Source: Heterohyrax brucei (lineage: Eukaryota; Chordata; Mammalia; Hyracoidea; Procaviidae). Taken from it: 64,000 nucleotides of DNA. Below, one piece after another: positions 1 through 11,312 of the stretch (positions within the stretch are counted from its first letter, which is position 1; each line of letters opens with the position of its first letter). The stretch lies in the NCBI GenBank assembly GCA_028571685.1, contig CM053148.1:92836001-92900000 (forward strand), read 5' to 3'. Position numbers and translations under genes: made by a program. The notes below the pieces were generated by a model. The model made no database searches. It worked only from the letters and a program-made list of their open reading frames with translations, and was not told where the DNA came from.

Positions 1-69
1 GTGGATTTGAACTGCTGACCTTTTGGTTAGCAAACATAGCACTTAACCCACTACACCACCAAGGTTTCC
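1..69 (-). mobile_element. AfroSINE head, cut by window edge
   Basis: Only the tRNA-like head is in the window. Read on the minus strand, it has the box A-like stretch in CTAACCAAAAGG context and ends on the plus strand in GGTTTCC. The RTE-like tail lies outside the window. Confidence 0.85.
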
Positions 70-1228
70 ATGACAGGGATTAGAAGATTAACATTTTCGA
101 ATTAACCCAATTTTCTAGTGCTGACCAAACAGATTTGCTATATTTTATCAAAGAAGAGAAAAGCTGCATAAATACAATCTGATTAAGACAGCAACAAGAA
201 AAATTTTGATGAGTGTTAGAACCTGTGAGCAAATCCCTAGCTATAAGTTCTGTATGTCACTGAGAAAATAAACAAAACAGCAAAGAAATTTCCAATTGCT
301 AGTTTAAAGAAGCATCATTTATTGGTACTTCAACATAGTATTTTTGTGCTCTGATATAGTTAGTATATTTTAAATTACTCATAAGATAATTTAATTTTAG
401 ATTACTCTTATGATATTTGTATTTTCAGATGAAAAGAAAGTGAACATCTACAAGTTTAAAAAAATATGCATTATTACTGGTTTTACTTATATAGTCTTTT
501 TACTTGTAGAGTCTTTTTAAAGCTTTGTCTCTTGGAATAAGATACTCCAAGAAGTATAACTTTGGGATCAAGTAAGTCTGAGATATATCCCTAATATGCT
601 TTATGCTTAATCATTTATCATATTTGTGCTACGAAGATCAAAAATAAATCCTGAATTTAAAAAAAAAAAAATTATGATTAACCCATTGATATACAACTTT
701 GTTTGAAACAAAGCCCTACTTGTCACTTACCAATATTAGGTAAACTACTTTTTAAACTATCGATTTCTTAAGCCTACTCTATCACATTTTGCTAATGGTT
801 TACTTTTTTTCCTAAGTAGTTACCTCATTTTTGTTTATTTTTTTTAAAAAATTACTATCTTATAGCTAGAATACATTTGTCAAGTTAAAACACAAAAAAG
901 GAAAATTTTTATACTTAATTTTTCTTGAAAAAATATTTAAAGTTAAAATAAAAAACAGCAGGAACAAACTAGAACATATTTTATTAACTTTAAACAAGTA
1001 CGTCTTTATCTCATACTTGTGAAAATAGTTAAAAAAAGAAACAGTTTTTGAGAATTTTATTAGAGGCTGGGTTTTAAGTTACACAATAAAGTTGACCATG
1101 TTTTAAAAAAAAAGTTATTTAAATGAATCTACAGCTGAAATCTCACTTAAAAGAAGCACTTTTGAGTCTTCCTACCAAAGCTTTACTGAGTGAAATTATT
1201 TCCCTTTACTTTGGCTCTGTTTCTAAAA
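70..1228. other. AT-rich stretch, no recognised feature
   Basis: Strongly AT-rich sequence with short homopolymers (A-run at about 660-671). No gene or recognisable repeat seen. Confidence 0.6.
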
Positions 1229-1230
1229 TA

Positions 1231-1386
1231 AAAACCAAAAAAATACACGCTGTGGAGTCGATTCTGATTCACAAAGGCACTATAGAATTGCCTCATAGAA
1301 TTTCCAAGGAGCACTTGGCAGATTCGAACTGCTGACCTTTTGGTTAGCAGCCATGGCACTTAACCACATACACCGCCAAGGTTTCC
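1231..1386 (-). mobile_element. AfroSINE
   Basis: Full-length minus copy. The plus strand starts at the tail (CTGTGGAGTCGATTCTGATTC), runs through TTCCAAGGAGCACTTGGCAG and ends at the head in CCAAGGTTTCC. An open frame across it (1123-1335) is accidental. Confidence 0.9.
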
Positions 1387-1647
1387 TTCTACAATAACAG
1401 AGCTAGTCAAATTTGTGACATTTCACTGACAGTTTATTTATATAATGGAAATTGAAAATTCCAGTGGTTTGTTCTCCTTTAGAGGAACATGTTAGTACAC
1501 ATTTGCTCATTACTTTTCAAATTTCAAACCAGATTTTTTATGATCAGTCACATAACACGTTATTCCATAGCAACTCTTCTAGGAAGAAAGTACCCTGGTA
1601 CTTTGTGCAGATGAGAAGCTAAACAAAAAAAAGAAAAAGAAAAAAAC

Positions 1648-1852
1648 ACCAGCTTGCTGCCGTGGAGTGAATGCCATCTTTTATGGACTGTACAGGATGG
1701 AGTCGAACTACCCCATAGGGCTTCCAAGGCTATAAATCTTTAGGGAGCCAACCCACCATATCTTTCTCCCAAGGATTGTTCAGTGGATTTGAACTGTCAA
1801 ATTTTTGGTTATTAGACAAGCATGTGACCACTCTATCACGGGGGATCCTTAG
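1648..1852 (-). mobile_element. long AfroSINE variant
   Basis: Longer afrotherian SINE form. It has the SINE tail plus an extra middle block (GGCTATAAATCTTTAGGGAG ... CTTTCTCCC) before the tRNA-like head. About 205 bp against about 160 bp for the short form. Confidence 0.75.
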
Positions 1853-1949
1853 ACAAGAAGCAGAGATGTAGTATTTTAGAACTAGTATTTAAGACATCAA
1901 CCTATTTTTCTGTAACTAAAAAATTGTTCAATGCTATATGTAATTGTTT

Positions 1950-2108
1950 GGAAACCCTGGGGTATAGTGGTTAAGTGCTATGTCTGATGACCTGTTGGTT
2001 CAAATCTACCAGATGCTCCTTGGAAACTATATGGGGCAGTTCTACTCTGTCTATAGGGTTGTTATGAATCAGAATTGACTCAACAGCAGTGGGTTTAGTT
2101 TGGGGGTT
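1950..2108 (+). mobile_element. AfroSINE
   Basis: Plus-strand copy: head GGAAACCCTGGGGTATAGTGG (A box region), B-box-like GGTTCAAATCTACC, then the TCTACTCTGTCTATAGGG body and ACTCAACAGCAGTGGGTTT tail. Confidence 0.9.
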
Positions 2109-2220
2109 GAGCCTAATTGTTTAGAAATTAAAATTATATTTGTGTACTGAATTCACATAATTAAGTATTTAGCCAAGGTAGAAAATGTTCGTACATTTTT
2201 TAATATTGATTCTTTCAGAA

Positions 2221-2382
2221 TTTGAAACCCTAGTGGCATATTGGGTAAGTGATTTCTAACCAGAAGGTCTGTAGCTCAAATCAGTCAGGCACTCCCTGAA
2301 AACGCTGTGGAGCAGTTCTACTCTGTCCTATAGGATTGTTGTGAGTTGGCATTGACTCAACAGCACTGAGTTTTTTGGTTTG
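2221..2382 (+). mobile_element. AfroSINE
   Basis: Plus-strand copy, about 110 bp downstream of the previous one. Head GAAACCCTAGTGGCATA, tail GACTCAACAGCACTGAG. Confidence 0.87.
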
Positions 2383-2620
2383 TGTTCTTCCAGAATTTGT
2401 TAAAAACCAGTGAATGACAGCATTCCAACACAGGATTCAGATTTCACGAACATTACTTTTCAAACAAAAACATATAAATGATTTTATTAAACAGTAGCCA
2501 CTATAGTTTATTTTCTTTTTCCAAATCTAATGTGCATGGCTTTTTTGAATCACAGCCATATCACATATAATGTACATAAATAGCCAATCATCTCTCACGT
2601 CTTAACTTTCTGAATTTCTG

Positions 2621-2822
2621 TTGTTGTTAATTGCCATCAAATCAGTTCTGGCTCATACTGATCCCATGTGCAGAGTAGAACTGTGCTCTCTAGGGTCTTC
2701 AAGGTTATGATGTTTAGGTTGCAGATCGCAGGACTGTCTTTTAGGCATCTCTGGGTGATTCTGAACTGCCAGCCTTTAGGGTAGTAGACAGGCACTTAAC
2801 AAACTGTGCTTCTTGGTACTCA
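2621..2822 (-). mobile_element. long AfroSINE variant
   Basis: Minus copy of the long form. The plus strand begins TTGTTAATTGCCATCAAATC (shared RTE-type tail) and continues through a TCTTCAAGGTTATGATGTTT block to a degraded head. Confidence 0.65.
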
Positions 2823-2867
2823 AATGCTGACAGTATCTATTTCACCAAGTCAGAAATCTTCAAACAT

Positions 2868-3429
2868 GAGGTTCTGACAATTAAGTCCATGAAATTAATG
2901 GTTCTAAGGGCTACATACCTTGTTGCTGAATATCACTATGGTCACCTTCGAAATACTCCCCTTCGGAAGCTATGTACCAATGCCAGTGCCTAGACCATCC
3001 TTCAAAGTGATTTTGGAACACTTTCCGGAAACATCACTGCACACGGTGGCATAGTGGCAAGTTCACAAGTTTAATAGTCTAGTTGTCTATGCGGGAGCTA
3101 TTAACCAGTAAACAGATAACTGTATTGGAACACCCTCCATACTCACATGATCTGGCTTCCAGTGACTTTTTTTCTTTACGTGAAGATGAGGAAATATTGA
3201 AAGGAAGACATTTGAATGACATTCGTGACATCAAGCATAATACAATGACAGCTCTGATAGCCATTCCAGAAAAAGAGTTCCAAAATTGCTTCGAAGAGTG
3301 GACTAGGCACTGGCGTCAGTGCGTAGCTTTCTGAGGGCAATATTTCAAAGGTGATTGTAATGATATCCAGCAATGAGATATGTAGCACTTTTTCTAGGAT
3401 GAGTTGACAAACTTCATTGTTAGATCTTG
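2868..3429 (+). mobile_element. foldback mariner relic, copy A
   Basis: Non-autonomous Tc1/mariner-type element. The right part (3083-3334) reads as the C-terminal part of a mariner transposase, including the conserved HPPYSxDL region that carries the third catalytic Asp, then a conserved tail rich in FQNCFEEW. The N-terminal domain and the first two catalytic Asp residues are absent. The left arm (2868-3030) is an inverted copy of the right end (about 3264-3429), so the ends pair over about 165 bp rather than the usual about 30-bp mariner inverted repeat. Termini read GAGGTTCTGACAATTAAG on the left, and similar in reverse on the right. It cannot encode active transposase. Confidence 0.8.
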
Positions 3430-3537
3430 TGTAATTAATATAATAAAGTAAAAGTTATGAGATTTACTGTTAAATGGAAAAAGAAAATATATCTTTCCGA
3501 ACACAGAGCTGGTAATGAAAACTAACGTACATGTCTT

Positions 3538-3934
3538 TGTTATCTAGCTGCTGCTGCAGCAGAAACAACACAAGCTAATGGCTTTAACAAATAGAAATTT
3601 ATTTTCTCACAGTTTAGAAGTCTAGATTCAGAGGGTGGCTCCATGGAAAAGCTTTCTCTCTCTGTCACCTCTGGCGGCAAGTTCTCTCTGGCCAGCTTCC
3701 GCTTCCTGTTTCCTTGGAGATCTCCGCACATCTTTCTTACCCATCTTTGCTTCCTTTGCTTGTTTGTTTAATCTTTTCTTTTTTCTAAAAAGATTGATTA
3801 CAGACACACCCTACGCCAATCCTACTCTATTAACATAACAGAGATAACATGGTCATGGATTAAATTACAAAGTCAGGAACAGAAAATCAGATTTACAACA
3901 CATATGGAGGAACATAATTCAATCCATACTATTG
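3538..3934 (-). mobile_element. MaLR-type LTR (antisense)
   Basis: The plus strand begins TGTTATCTAGCTGCTGCTGC, continues with the AGAAATTTATTTTCTCACAG block typical of antisense MaLR LTRs and ends ATAATTCAATCCATAC, the reverse complement of the conserved MaLR 5' end. No internal retroviral region is present. No clear 5-bp target duplication was found. Confidence 0.75.
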
Positions 3935-3939
3935 TAGAA

Positions 3940-6165
3940 TTATGTTAAGAACACATTTGGCTGGAATCCTTGAAGCATAATATATGAAGTGACACCTAAA
4001 AGCTGGAGATACTGTGATATACTGGTAGCCTTTTGCGAAGATGCAGTGTTTCACGAAAATGAAGCTTTCTAATTCAGCTGAACTAAGATGCTGCCTTCCA
4101 GAGAAATATTAAAGTGTTAGAAGTGACTGAAGTGGAATACTTCGTTAGCATTAATTTCATAAGAGTTAAAAAATATCCTTACTCTTGCACCTGCTTTCAG
4201 ATTAGTCATTTTATTATACATTATGCTCTCAGGCTGGAAAAAAAAAATTAAAAAATCTGGTGGAGTTTTACTACTTCTATGAAAACTAAGGAAAAATATA
4301 TACATACACACATATGTTATATAATGCATACATTATTTGAGATAAAAACTGGAGCTGAAACAGTTATCAACCTTCGGTTCACCAAGAAAATATCCAGTAA
4401 CATCTTAAGTGTCTGCCGGGTCTTGTGTGTCATTGACAAAAGACTAACAGTAGAGTGAAAATGGAGAAATTTAGTTTCAGTGAAAGAGAACTTTATAACT
4501 TCTTGAATTATGGGGAATGAAACAGTGGGGAGAGTTTTTCCCTGCCTTTATCCTTTCTGTCCTTTTATTTTTATTTCTTCCTTTGTTCCTGGTCTGGTGC
4601 ACTGTGAAGGGTCCAGGCTCTGTCAGCAATGTTGAATTAAGGATCTCAGAAGCTGGAACACAATTCTACAAAAACAGCCTTTTAGAAATGTCAGTTTTAT
4701 TAGGGTAAGCCTATTTCCAAGTAATCGACCTAACACCTAAAATTCAGTTCTGCCACACAGCAAATAGAAGAGAGAAAATAAAATGGCAGTAGATTAAGAT
4801 TTATAGGCAAATAATTTTCTAACTGATTTGTGCTGTATTGTCCAGAGCTATAGTGTTGTCCATGTATTTGCAGGTAATTTCAGCCACAGATTTATGTCTT
4901 CATCTAAGTTAAAATGTATGCCTTCATAAAATGTCCAATTTCTTTATCTTACTATAAATAGTGGTGTTTTCACACCTTCTTTGTGAAGGACTGGGTAACA
5001 AATAGCTTCTTTCTCACAATATATGTGGGTTTAAGAGCACTGCTATCCATATAGGACAGAAATACTCATGATAAACTCATGAAAGTAACAATCAATGAAC
5101 AAGAGCTGCATTTTTTCACATGGATTAGCTGAAGCTACAGAACAGTTGAAAAAGTTCTGGGCCAAAAGTCTAGAAACCTGGATCTGGGGTAGTTCATGCT
5201 CTCTTCAGACCTCATTATCGCCTCTGTAAAATAAAGACTATAGGAGACAGAGCTGAAGACTCCATCAGCCTCTTCTACTTTTGACCTTGCAAGGTCTTTA
5301 GTGGGCCTTATGCTACCCAAGACCAAGAACTTATGCTAAGATTTAACTTAAAGGAAATTTTCACGGTCTCTAATTAATAGTTGATTTAAAAACCAACCGA
5401 CCAACCAACCAAAAAACAGGGTTTTGTGAACAATTTGAGAAGCAGCAATACTTACATGCATTGGCTTCTCTCTGGCCTCAATCTTCATGCACATATGTGC
5501 ACATATGCACATACATACATGTTTACAGATGTGCTCACACTAGCAAAGGCAAGCAGATATAATTCATAGAAAGAAAATGAATGAACCCGAAATATGAAAA
5601 GCACACAGCACAGAAGAGGTGAAAGATAATTAGTATTGTGTTGACTTCTAATTGAGATCATTAGTGTTAGTGCTGATTTTTAATTGAGAGGTAGATTTGG
5701 GAGAAAACAACAGCAAAAAGAGTGAATTGATCTTGGATTGCTGCAAAAATCACTTAAAATATTCGAACTCATTTTTTTTTAAATCATTTTCAACTCGGCA
5801 TTTCACATTAAGCCTTTCAAACTCAGCTTATGACGACTTGTAACATGTACTTTTCACTTGCACTGAAATCTTTATGCTACCCTTTGGTATGTATGGAGGA
5901 CTTTCTAACCATTACAAATGTGCAGTATTAACTGACACTGAAAATCAACTCTTGATAAACTCTAATGTTCATGCTGACTACCTAACATTGTTGCTACCTC
6001 TTCCGTTGTTTTCTTACTAATTGCATACACAAAGAGGAGACTTGAACTCCCCATAACTGTTTGGAGGCAACTCGAAGTAATATTTATTACAATATTCATA
6101 ATAGAAATATAATAATATAATTATAATAATACTGATGTTAATTATGATGTATTTTTCGTTTATTG
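3940..6165. other. no recognised gene or repeat
   Basis: AT-rich sequence with a short imperfect (AACC)n run at about 5392-5412. Short open frames here (4117-4329, 4517-4708, 5135-5326) lack family resemblance, and I judge them accidental. Confidence 0.5.
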
Positions 6166-6169
6166 TTTA

Positions 6170-6320
6170 TAATGCATTGAGTATCATTCTGAGTGTTCAT
6201 ATTTGATAATTTATTTCACCTTCACAGAACTAAAGCATAAGTACCTGTGCTTTAACAATAAACTAAGGTCCAGAAATGTGAAATAACTCACTAGGGACCA
6301 CACAGTCAGGAAGATCTAGG
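6170..6320 (+). mobile_element. MIR-like ancient SINE
   Basis: The sequence resembles the central part of MIR: a diverged 'aacaataaactaaggtcc' block followed by GACCACACAGTCAGGAAG, the MIR 'cacacagctagtaag' equivalent. Highly diverged. Confidence 0.5.
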
Positions 6321-6358
6321 AAGAAAAGTAATAACACATACATTTTAGGACAGCCTCT

Positions 6359-6515
6359 TTGAAACCCTCATAGTGCAGTGGTTAAGTGCTATGGCTGCTG
6401 ATCAAAAGACTGGTGGTTCAGATCCACCAAGCACTCTTTGGAAACTCTATGGGACAACTCACCTCTGTTCTGTATGGTCACTATGAGTTGGAATTGATTT
6501 GAAGGCACCTTAGTC
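6359..6515 (+). mobile_element. AfroSINE
   Basis: Plus copy: TTGAAACCCTCATAGTGCAG head, GGTTCAGATCCACC B-box-like, ATGAGTTGGAATTGATTTG tail. Confidence 0.88.
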
Positions 6516-6894
6516 CTGAAAATGACACTTTCACTTTTTAACTGTTAAAAAAAAATGGCCTTTTGAATCAGATTAGCCCCTGCAAATACATCATTTGATT
6601 TTTTTTTTCTCTTATGTGCTTCAGGTGAATGTTTGTAGCCCAAATTAGTTTCTCATATAGTAACCTATACACACTTTTGTTACGTGATGCTAACTGCCTT
6701 CCCCATAATATTACCACACATTCCGCATTTCCACCCTGGATTTCCTGTGTCTGTTGTCCCCTTCTGCCTTCCTATCTTGCCTCTGGACAGGAGATGCCTA
6801 TCTAGTCTCCTGTATCTACTTGAACTAAGAAGCACATTCTTCACAAGTGTCCTTTTATGTCTTGTAGTCCAGTCTTCTTTGCATTTGATTTCTT
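6516..6894. other. no recognised feature
   Basis: A 70-codon open frame (6684-6896) has a hydrophobic, low-complexity product with no recognisable motif. Judged accidental. Confidence 0.5.
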
Positions 6895-7190
6895 GAATGC
6901 TGCTTCCATGGGAGCTGACTATGGATTCAAGTAAAATGAGACCATTGAGGCACTCTTCTTCTAGCTTGGTATCAGCAAATTTCTGCTAATATTCATAAGG
7001 TTTTCATTGGTTAATATTTTTTGGAAGTGGATTGCCAGGTCTTTCTTCCTCACCCCTCTTAGTTTGCAAGTTCTGTTGGTACCTGTCCACTATGGGTAAC
7101 ACTGCCAGCATTTAAAATACTAGTGACATAACTTCCATCATCACAATAACACATAAGCCACCATAGTACAACAAACTCACAGATAAGTGA
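6895..7190 (-). mobile_element. internally deleted RTE LINE
   Basis: Antisense RTE sequence in two non-contiguous pieces. About 6895-6945 resembles the 3' region of the RTE ORF: it contains GCTGCTTCCATGGGAG, which also occurs as a variant in the better copies at 34260-34290 and 55200-55240. About 6950-7190 resembles the RTE 5' untranslated region, and the same block recurs at 48195-48425. Almost the whole ORF is missing between them. Assigning the second block to a 5' UTR rests on remembered RTE architecture and is an inference. Confidence 0.55.
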
Positions 7191-7612
7191 TGGAAAGAAA
7201 GCATGGGGCCAAGCCATTAAGTCTCTGAAAAAATCTCTCAAAAAGACAAAGAGAACCGAGATCAATCTATAACCAATAGGTCTATTACCATGCTAAGTTT
7301 AGCATTTCCTGGATTATATCGTAAAACTTTGCTATACTTTGTGATCTGACCTTATTATCTTTCCTTCTGTTTCTGAATAGGTATCAATTCTTACAGAACT
7401 TTTGATTTTCCCTATTAGGGAATATCATTCAAATGTATGCATGCCATTGAGAACTTAAATGTCTACATATATTTGACTTTTAACTATGGTTTATTTCTTC
7501 TTATTCATCAATTTATCTGTATATTCATTTAACATTTCTTATATTTCACTGCAATATTATTCTTCTCTAAGATTATCTAACTTTTTTTTTTGCAGTTTTA
7601 TTATTACTCTCT
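7191..7612. other. no recognised feature
   Basis: AT-rich sequence without recognisable genes or repeats. Confidence 0.5.
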
Positions 7613-7780
7613 AACCAAACCAAACAAACTCACTGCTGTCAAGTCAAGTCTGATTCATCGCAACCCTATAGGACAAAATCGGACAGCCCTACAGTGTTTC
7701 CAAGAAACACTTGGTGGATTTGAACTGCTGATCTTTGGGTTAGTAACTGTAAAACTTCACTACTATGCCACCGGGATTTC
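7613..7780 (-). mobile_element. AfroSINE
   Basis: Minus copy with a well-kept tail (AACCAAACCAAACAAACTCA) and head ending CACCGGGATTTC. It is followed 20 bp later by a plus copy, forming an inverted SINE pair. Confidence 0.9.
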
Positions 7781-7799
7781 TTTAGTGCTATTATAATTA

Positions 7800-7968
7800 C
7801 TGGAAACCCTGGTGGCATAGTGGTTCGATTCTATGGCTATTAACCAAAAGGTTGGCAATTTGAATCCACCAGGCCTTCCCTGGCAACTCTATAGGGCACC
7901 TCTACTTTATCCTACAGAGTCGGTACAAGTTGGAATAGACTTGACAGCAATGTGTTTGGGTTTGTTTG
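7800..7968 (+). mobile_element. AfroSINE
   Basis: Plus copy beginning CTGGAAACCCTGGTGGCATA. The tail ends in GTTTGGGTTTGTTTG, then (TTTA)n. Second member of the head-to-head inverted pair with 7613-7780. Confidence 0.92.
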
Positions 7969-7969
7969 T

Positions 7970-8797
7970 TTATTTATTTATTTATCTTTGTATTATAATT
8001 ACTAACTCACCTTGTCTCAAGTTAGTGAGCCCTCAAAGAAGTGAATCTTTTCCAAAATAGTTGTTTTCTGAGGACATCAGAGTCTCTGGCTTCAGTTATA
8101 TTATTTTTATTTAATGCACTGGGTTGTTCAAAGAAATCTTTATTTACCAATTTCCCATAATAGAGTCATAGTTGTAAATAAATATATCTTATCCTGCAAG
8201 CACTTTCAGAATTTTCTGAAATAATTATTATATATTCAAAACAGCATTTTGACTTGAGAAAATATTGCAGAGGCAGTGAAATGTTCATATATTTTATATT
8301 CGGACAAGCTTGGAATGCTTTGTTATAAACTGTCACTAATTTATTTTCTACCTCAAATGCCACATAATATTCTGTATCAAGGAAAGATCAACTGTCATCA
8401 TTCAGCTGCTTTTTTTTCTTTCTTTGCTTGCTTCTATGTTTCCTTTTAGGCGTATTAAAATTGGATAAAATAAACTTACTAAGGATGTCTTGTGACTTCA
8501 AGAGTATGCCTTTCCTGAAAAGTTTTTCTTTTGAGACTCTCCATACACATTCCTCAAATACTTCAATGACAAGCTAAAGTCATACCCTCTGAAGTTGCAC
8601 CCAACTTTCTTATCACAGGGGAATACTTTCTTCCTGTAAAGTTCTTGGCCTCACGTTATTATAGCTGGTGTTTATTTGACCTGCTCATCTCACCAGCAAC
8701 TTACTAAAAGTTACTCTTAGACATCTAACATACTTGCATTCAAATATGTATTTCCTGTTTCAAACTAGTTAGTTCCATGCATAATGAGAGGGGGAAA
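7970..8797. other. no recognised feature
   Basis: AT-rich, with a short (TTTA)n at about 7968-7988. Nothing gene-like. Confidence 0.5.
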
Positions 8798-8972
8798 AAA
8801 AAACCCTACTGCGATGGAGTCCATTGTGACTCACAGTACCTCCCTCAGGTTTCTGAGGGTGTCTCTACGGACACAGACTGCCGCATCCTTCTCCTGTGGG
8901 CTCCTTGTGGTTTCTAATTGCTGATCTTTCAGTTACAAATCAATCACTTTAACTATTATGCCACCAGGAAGC
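8798..8972 (-). mobile_element. long AfroSINE variant, degraded
   Basis: Minus copy. The plus strand runs from CCCTACTGCGATGGAGTCC through ACAGACTGCCGCATCCTTC to TATTATGCCACCAGGAAGC. Confidence 0.75.
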
Positions 8973-9064
8973 AGAAAGACCAGGTATTTCAATTAAATAC
9001 TTGACTGAAACCATTAACTCAATCACAGAAGGAGACCGATGTTCCTAATATCCTATTTACAGTG

Positions 9065-10662
9065 AAAATTAGAGAAAAGAAAAATTTTGAAGTCTCACTG
9101 CAGAACACAGAAAGTATCAAAAACAGTTGGGAGGAATACACAGTCGCTGCACCAGGAAGATTTGGTTGACATTTAAACATTTCGTGGGATAACATATTAT
9201 CGAGAACCGACGGTACTGAAGGAAGAACTCCAAGCCACACTGAAGGCACTGGAAGAAACAGGGCTTCAGGAATTAATGGAATGCCAACTGTGGTATTCCA
9301 AGAAATTGAAATAATACTAGAAATGCTCACAGGTCTATAGCAAAAAATTTAGAAGACAGCTATCTCACTGGGAGAGATCCATATTTGTGTGCATTCCAAA
9401 GAAAGGTGATCCAGCAGACTGCAATAATTATCAAAAAACATCCTTACTACCACACTCAAGTAAAATTTTGCTGAAAATCTTTCAAAAGCTAGTAGAGCCA
9501 CGCATTGACAGGGAACTGCCAGGAACTTGAGCCAGATTCAGAAGAGGACACAGAACAAATAACGTCATTGTTGATGGGAGATGGACCTTGACTAGAAGCA
9601 GTGAGTATCAGAAAGATGTTTACCTGTGTTTTATTGACTACACAAAAGCATTTAACTGTGTGGGTCATAAGACATTATGGATAACAGTGTGAAGAATGAG
9701 GATTCTAGAACACTTAATTGTTCAAAATCGTAAGAAGTGTGAGTTAGGGTTGTATCCTTTCACTGTACCTATTCACTCTGTATGCTGAGGAAATAATCTG
9801 AGAAGTTGGACTGTATAAGGATGAATGCAGCATCAGAATTGGAGAAAGGCTTATTACCAACCTTCAATATGCAGATAACACAGCCTTGCCTGCTGAAAAC
9901 AAAGATTTAACATACTTGCTGATGAAGATCAAAGACTACATCCTTCTTTACACATCACATTTCAATGCAAAGAAATTAAAAAAAAAAAAATCCTTGCAAC
10001 CAAAACAATAAGCAACACCGTTATAAGTGGAGAAAATATTTATGTTTTCAAGGATTGCATTTTACTTGGACCCACAATTATTGCCCATGGAACCAGCTGT
10101 CAGATTTGCCTTTGGCAAATCTTCTTCAAAAGACCTCTTTCACGTGTTCAAAAGCAAAGATGTCGCTTTGACGGCTAAGGCACCTGTCCCAAGCAGTGGT
10201 ATTTTCCATTCCCGTATATGTGTGAGAAAGCTGGATAATGAATAAGGAAGACCAAAGGGGGATTTATGCTTTTGGATCATGGTGCTGTCGACTACACTGT
10301 GAGTGTGAGAACAACAAACAACTCTGTCTTGGAAAAAGTATAGTCAGAGTGCTTATTAGAAGTGACAATGGAGAGACTTCATCTCTCATACTTTGGACAT
10401 GATGTCAGGCGGGACCAGTCCCTGGAGAAGGACGTAATGCTGGGTATATTAGCCAGCCAAGCCAAGCCAAGTATATTAGAGGGTCAGCAAAAAAGAAGGA
10501 AGATCATTAATGAGATGGATTCATTTGCACAGTGGCTGAAACAGTAGACTCGAATGTTGCAAAGACAGCAAGTGTATTTCAGGACTAGGCAGTGTGTCCT
10601 TCTGTTGTACAGGGGGTCATGGTGGACTGGAAACAACTCAATTTCACGTAATAATAATAATA
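9065..10662 (+). mobile_element. RTE/BovB-type LINE, 3' half, dead
   Basis: Degenerate copy covering the connector, reverse transcriptase and C-terminal region of an RTE-clade ORF, ending in a short (TAA)n tail. Several frames carry recognisable stretches. The RT start lies at about 9205 (ACGGTACTGAAGGAAGAAC), the motif A region at about 9630-9665 reads FIDYTKAFN with the last Asp changed to Asn, and the YADD box at about 9868 reads YADN. Multiple stops and frameshifts, so no protein. An 18-nt insert with a 9-bp duplication lies at 10444-10479. 5' truncated, as is usual for LINEs. Confidence 0.85.
10444..10479 (-). mobile_element. 18-nt tail insertion with 9-bp duplication
   Basis: GTATATTAG occurs at 10444-10452 and again at 10471-10479. 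The 18 nt between them are CCAGCCAAGCCAAGCCAA. Without the insert and one duplicate, the RTE reads through at its expected length. On the minus strand the insert is TTGG/CTTGG repeats, like the 3' ends of the inserts at 23671 and 55907. Confidence 0.65.
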
Positions 10663-10929
10663 AACAAATGCATCTTATAATACAAGAAAATATTATATCA
10701 AGTATATAAGAAAAACAAGTGTCAGTAAGCTGAAAGGTCAGAAAGTGATTGACAATGACAGTTACAACAGGTAGACAGGCGTGTCTTTTGAAGGAAGGAC
10801 ATTTGAGCAGATGATGACACCACATGGAAGACTAGACCATGAGATGGATAAGATTTTTTCTGGCACTTGGTAAGGCAAAGCCAGGACTCTGGAAACAATG
10901 AGTGATTGTGCCAAGATGGCAAAGAGTTC

Positions 10930-11040
10930 AGCGTGGCTGTGGAAGCGTGAATCAGAGGTATGCAGGAGGCAGAGAAGTTAGTGAGGAGCCAGAGACATGA
11001 GGAACCTTGTAAGTCACCATGGAAGGACTTTCGCTTTTTC
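10930..11040 (+). repeat. ancient mammalian repeat, L2/MIR-era, unclassified
   Basis: The block GTGGCTGTGGAAGCGTGAA ... GAGGAGCCAGAGACATGAGG ... CTTGTAAGTC resembles a mammal-wide dispersed repeat also seen at 41330-41490 and about 51560-51600. Family not named with confidence. Confidence 0.35.
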
Positions 11041-11045
11041 TACGT

Positions 11046-11201
11046 AACCCACTAAAACCCACTGCCATCAAGTCGAAGTCAACTCATAACAACCCTATAG
11101 GACAGTGCAGAACTGCCTCATAGAGTTTCCAAGGAGCATCTGGCAGATTTGAACTGTCAACTTTTGGGTTAGCAGTTAACCTACTGTGCCAGCAGAGTTT
11201 C
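11046..11201 (-). mobile_element. AfroSINE
   Basis: Minus copy. The tail AACCCACTAAAACCCACTGCC is followed by GACTTTGACTTGATGGC-type sequence read in reverse, and the head ends CAGCAGAGTTTCC. Confidence 0.9.
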
Positions 11202-11312
11202 CGTAACATTCCTAACAGAGAAAAATTGTCCCGAATCTACTTCACTGTTGTAAGGAAACCACTGTAGCAGGACAGTAAGATTAAGACAAATTGCATTACA
11301 TGTAGTTATCTT

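Noticed and set aside
9019-9330. 103-codon minus-strand frame with a hydrophobic product
   Set aside because: It is the antisense of the RTE 5' portion; no motif.
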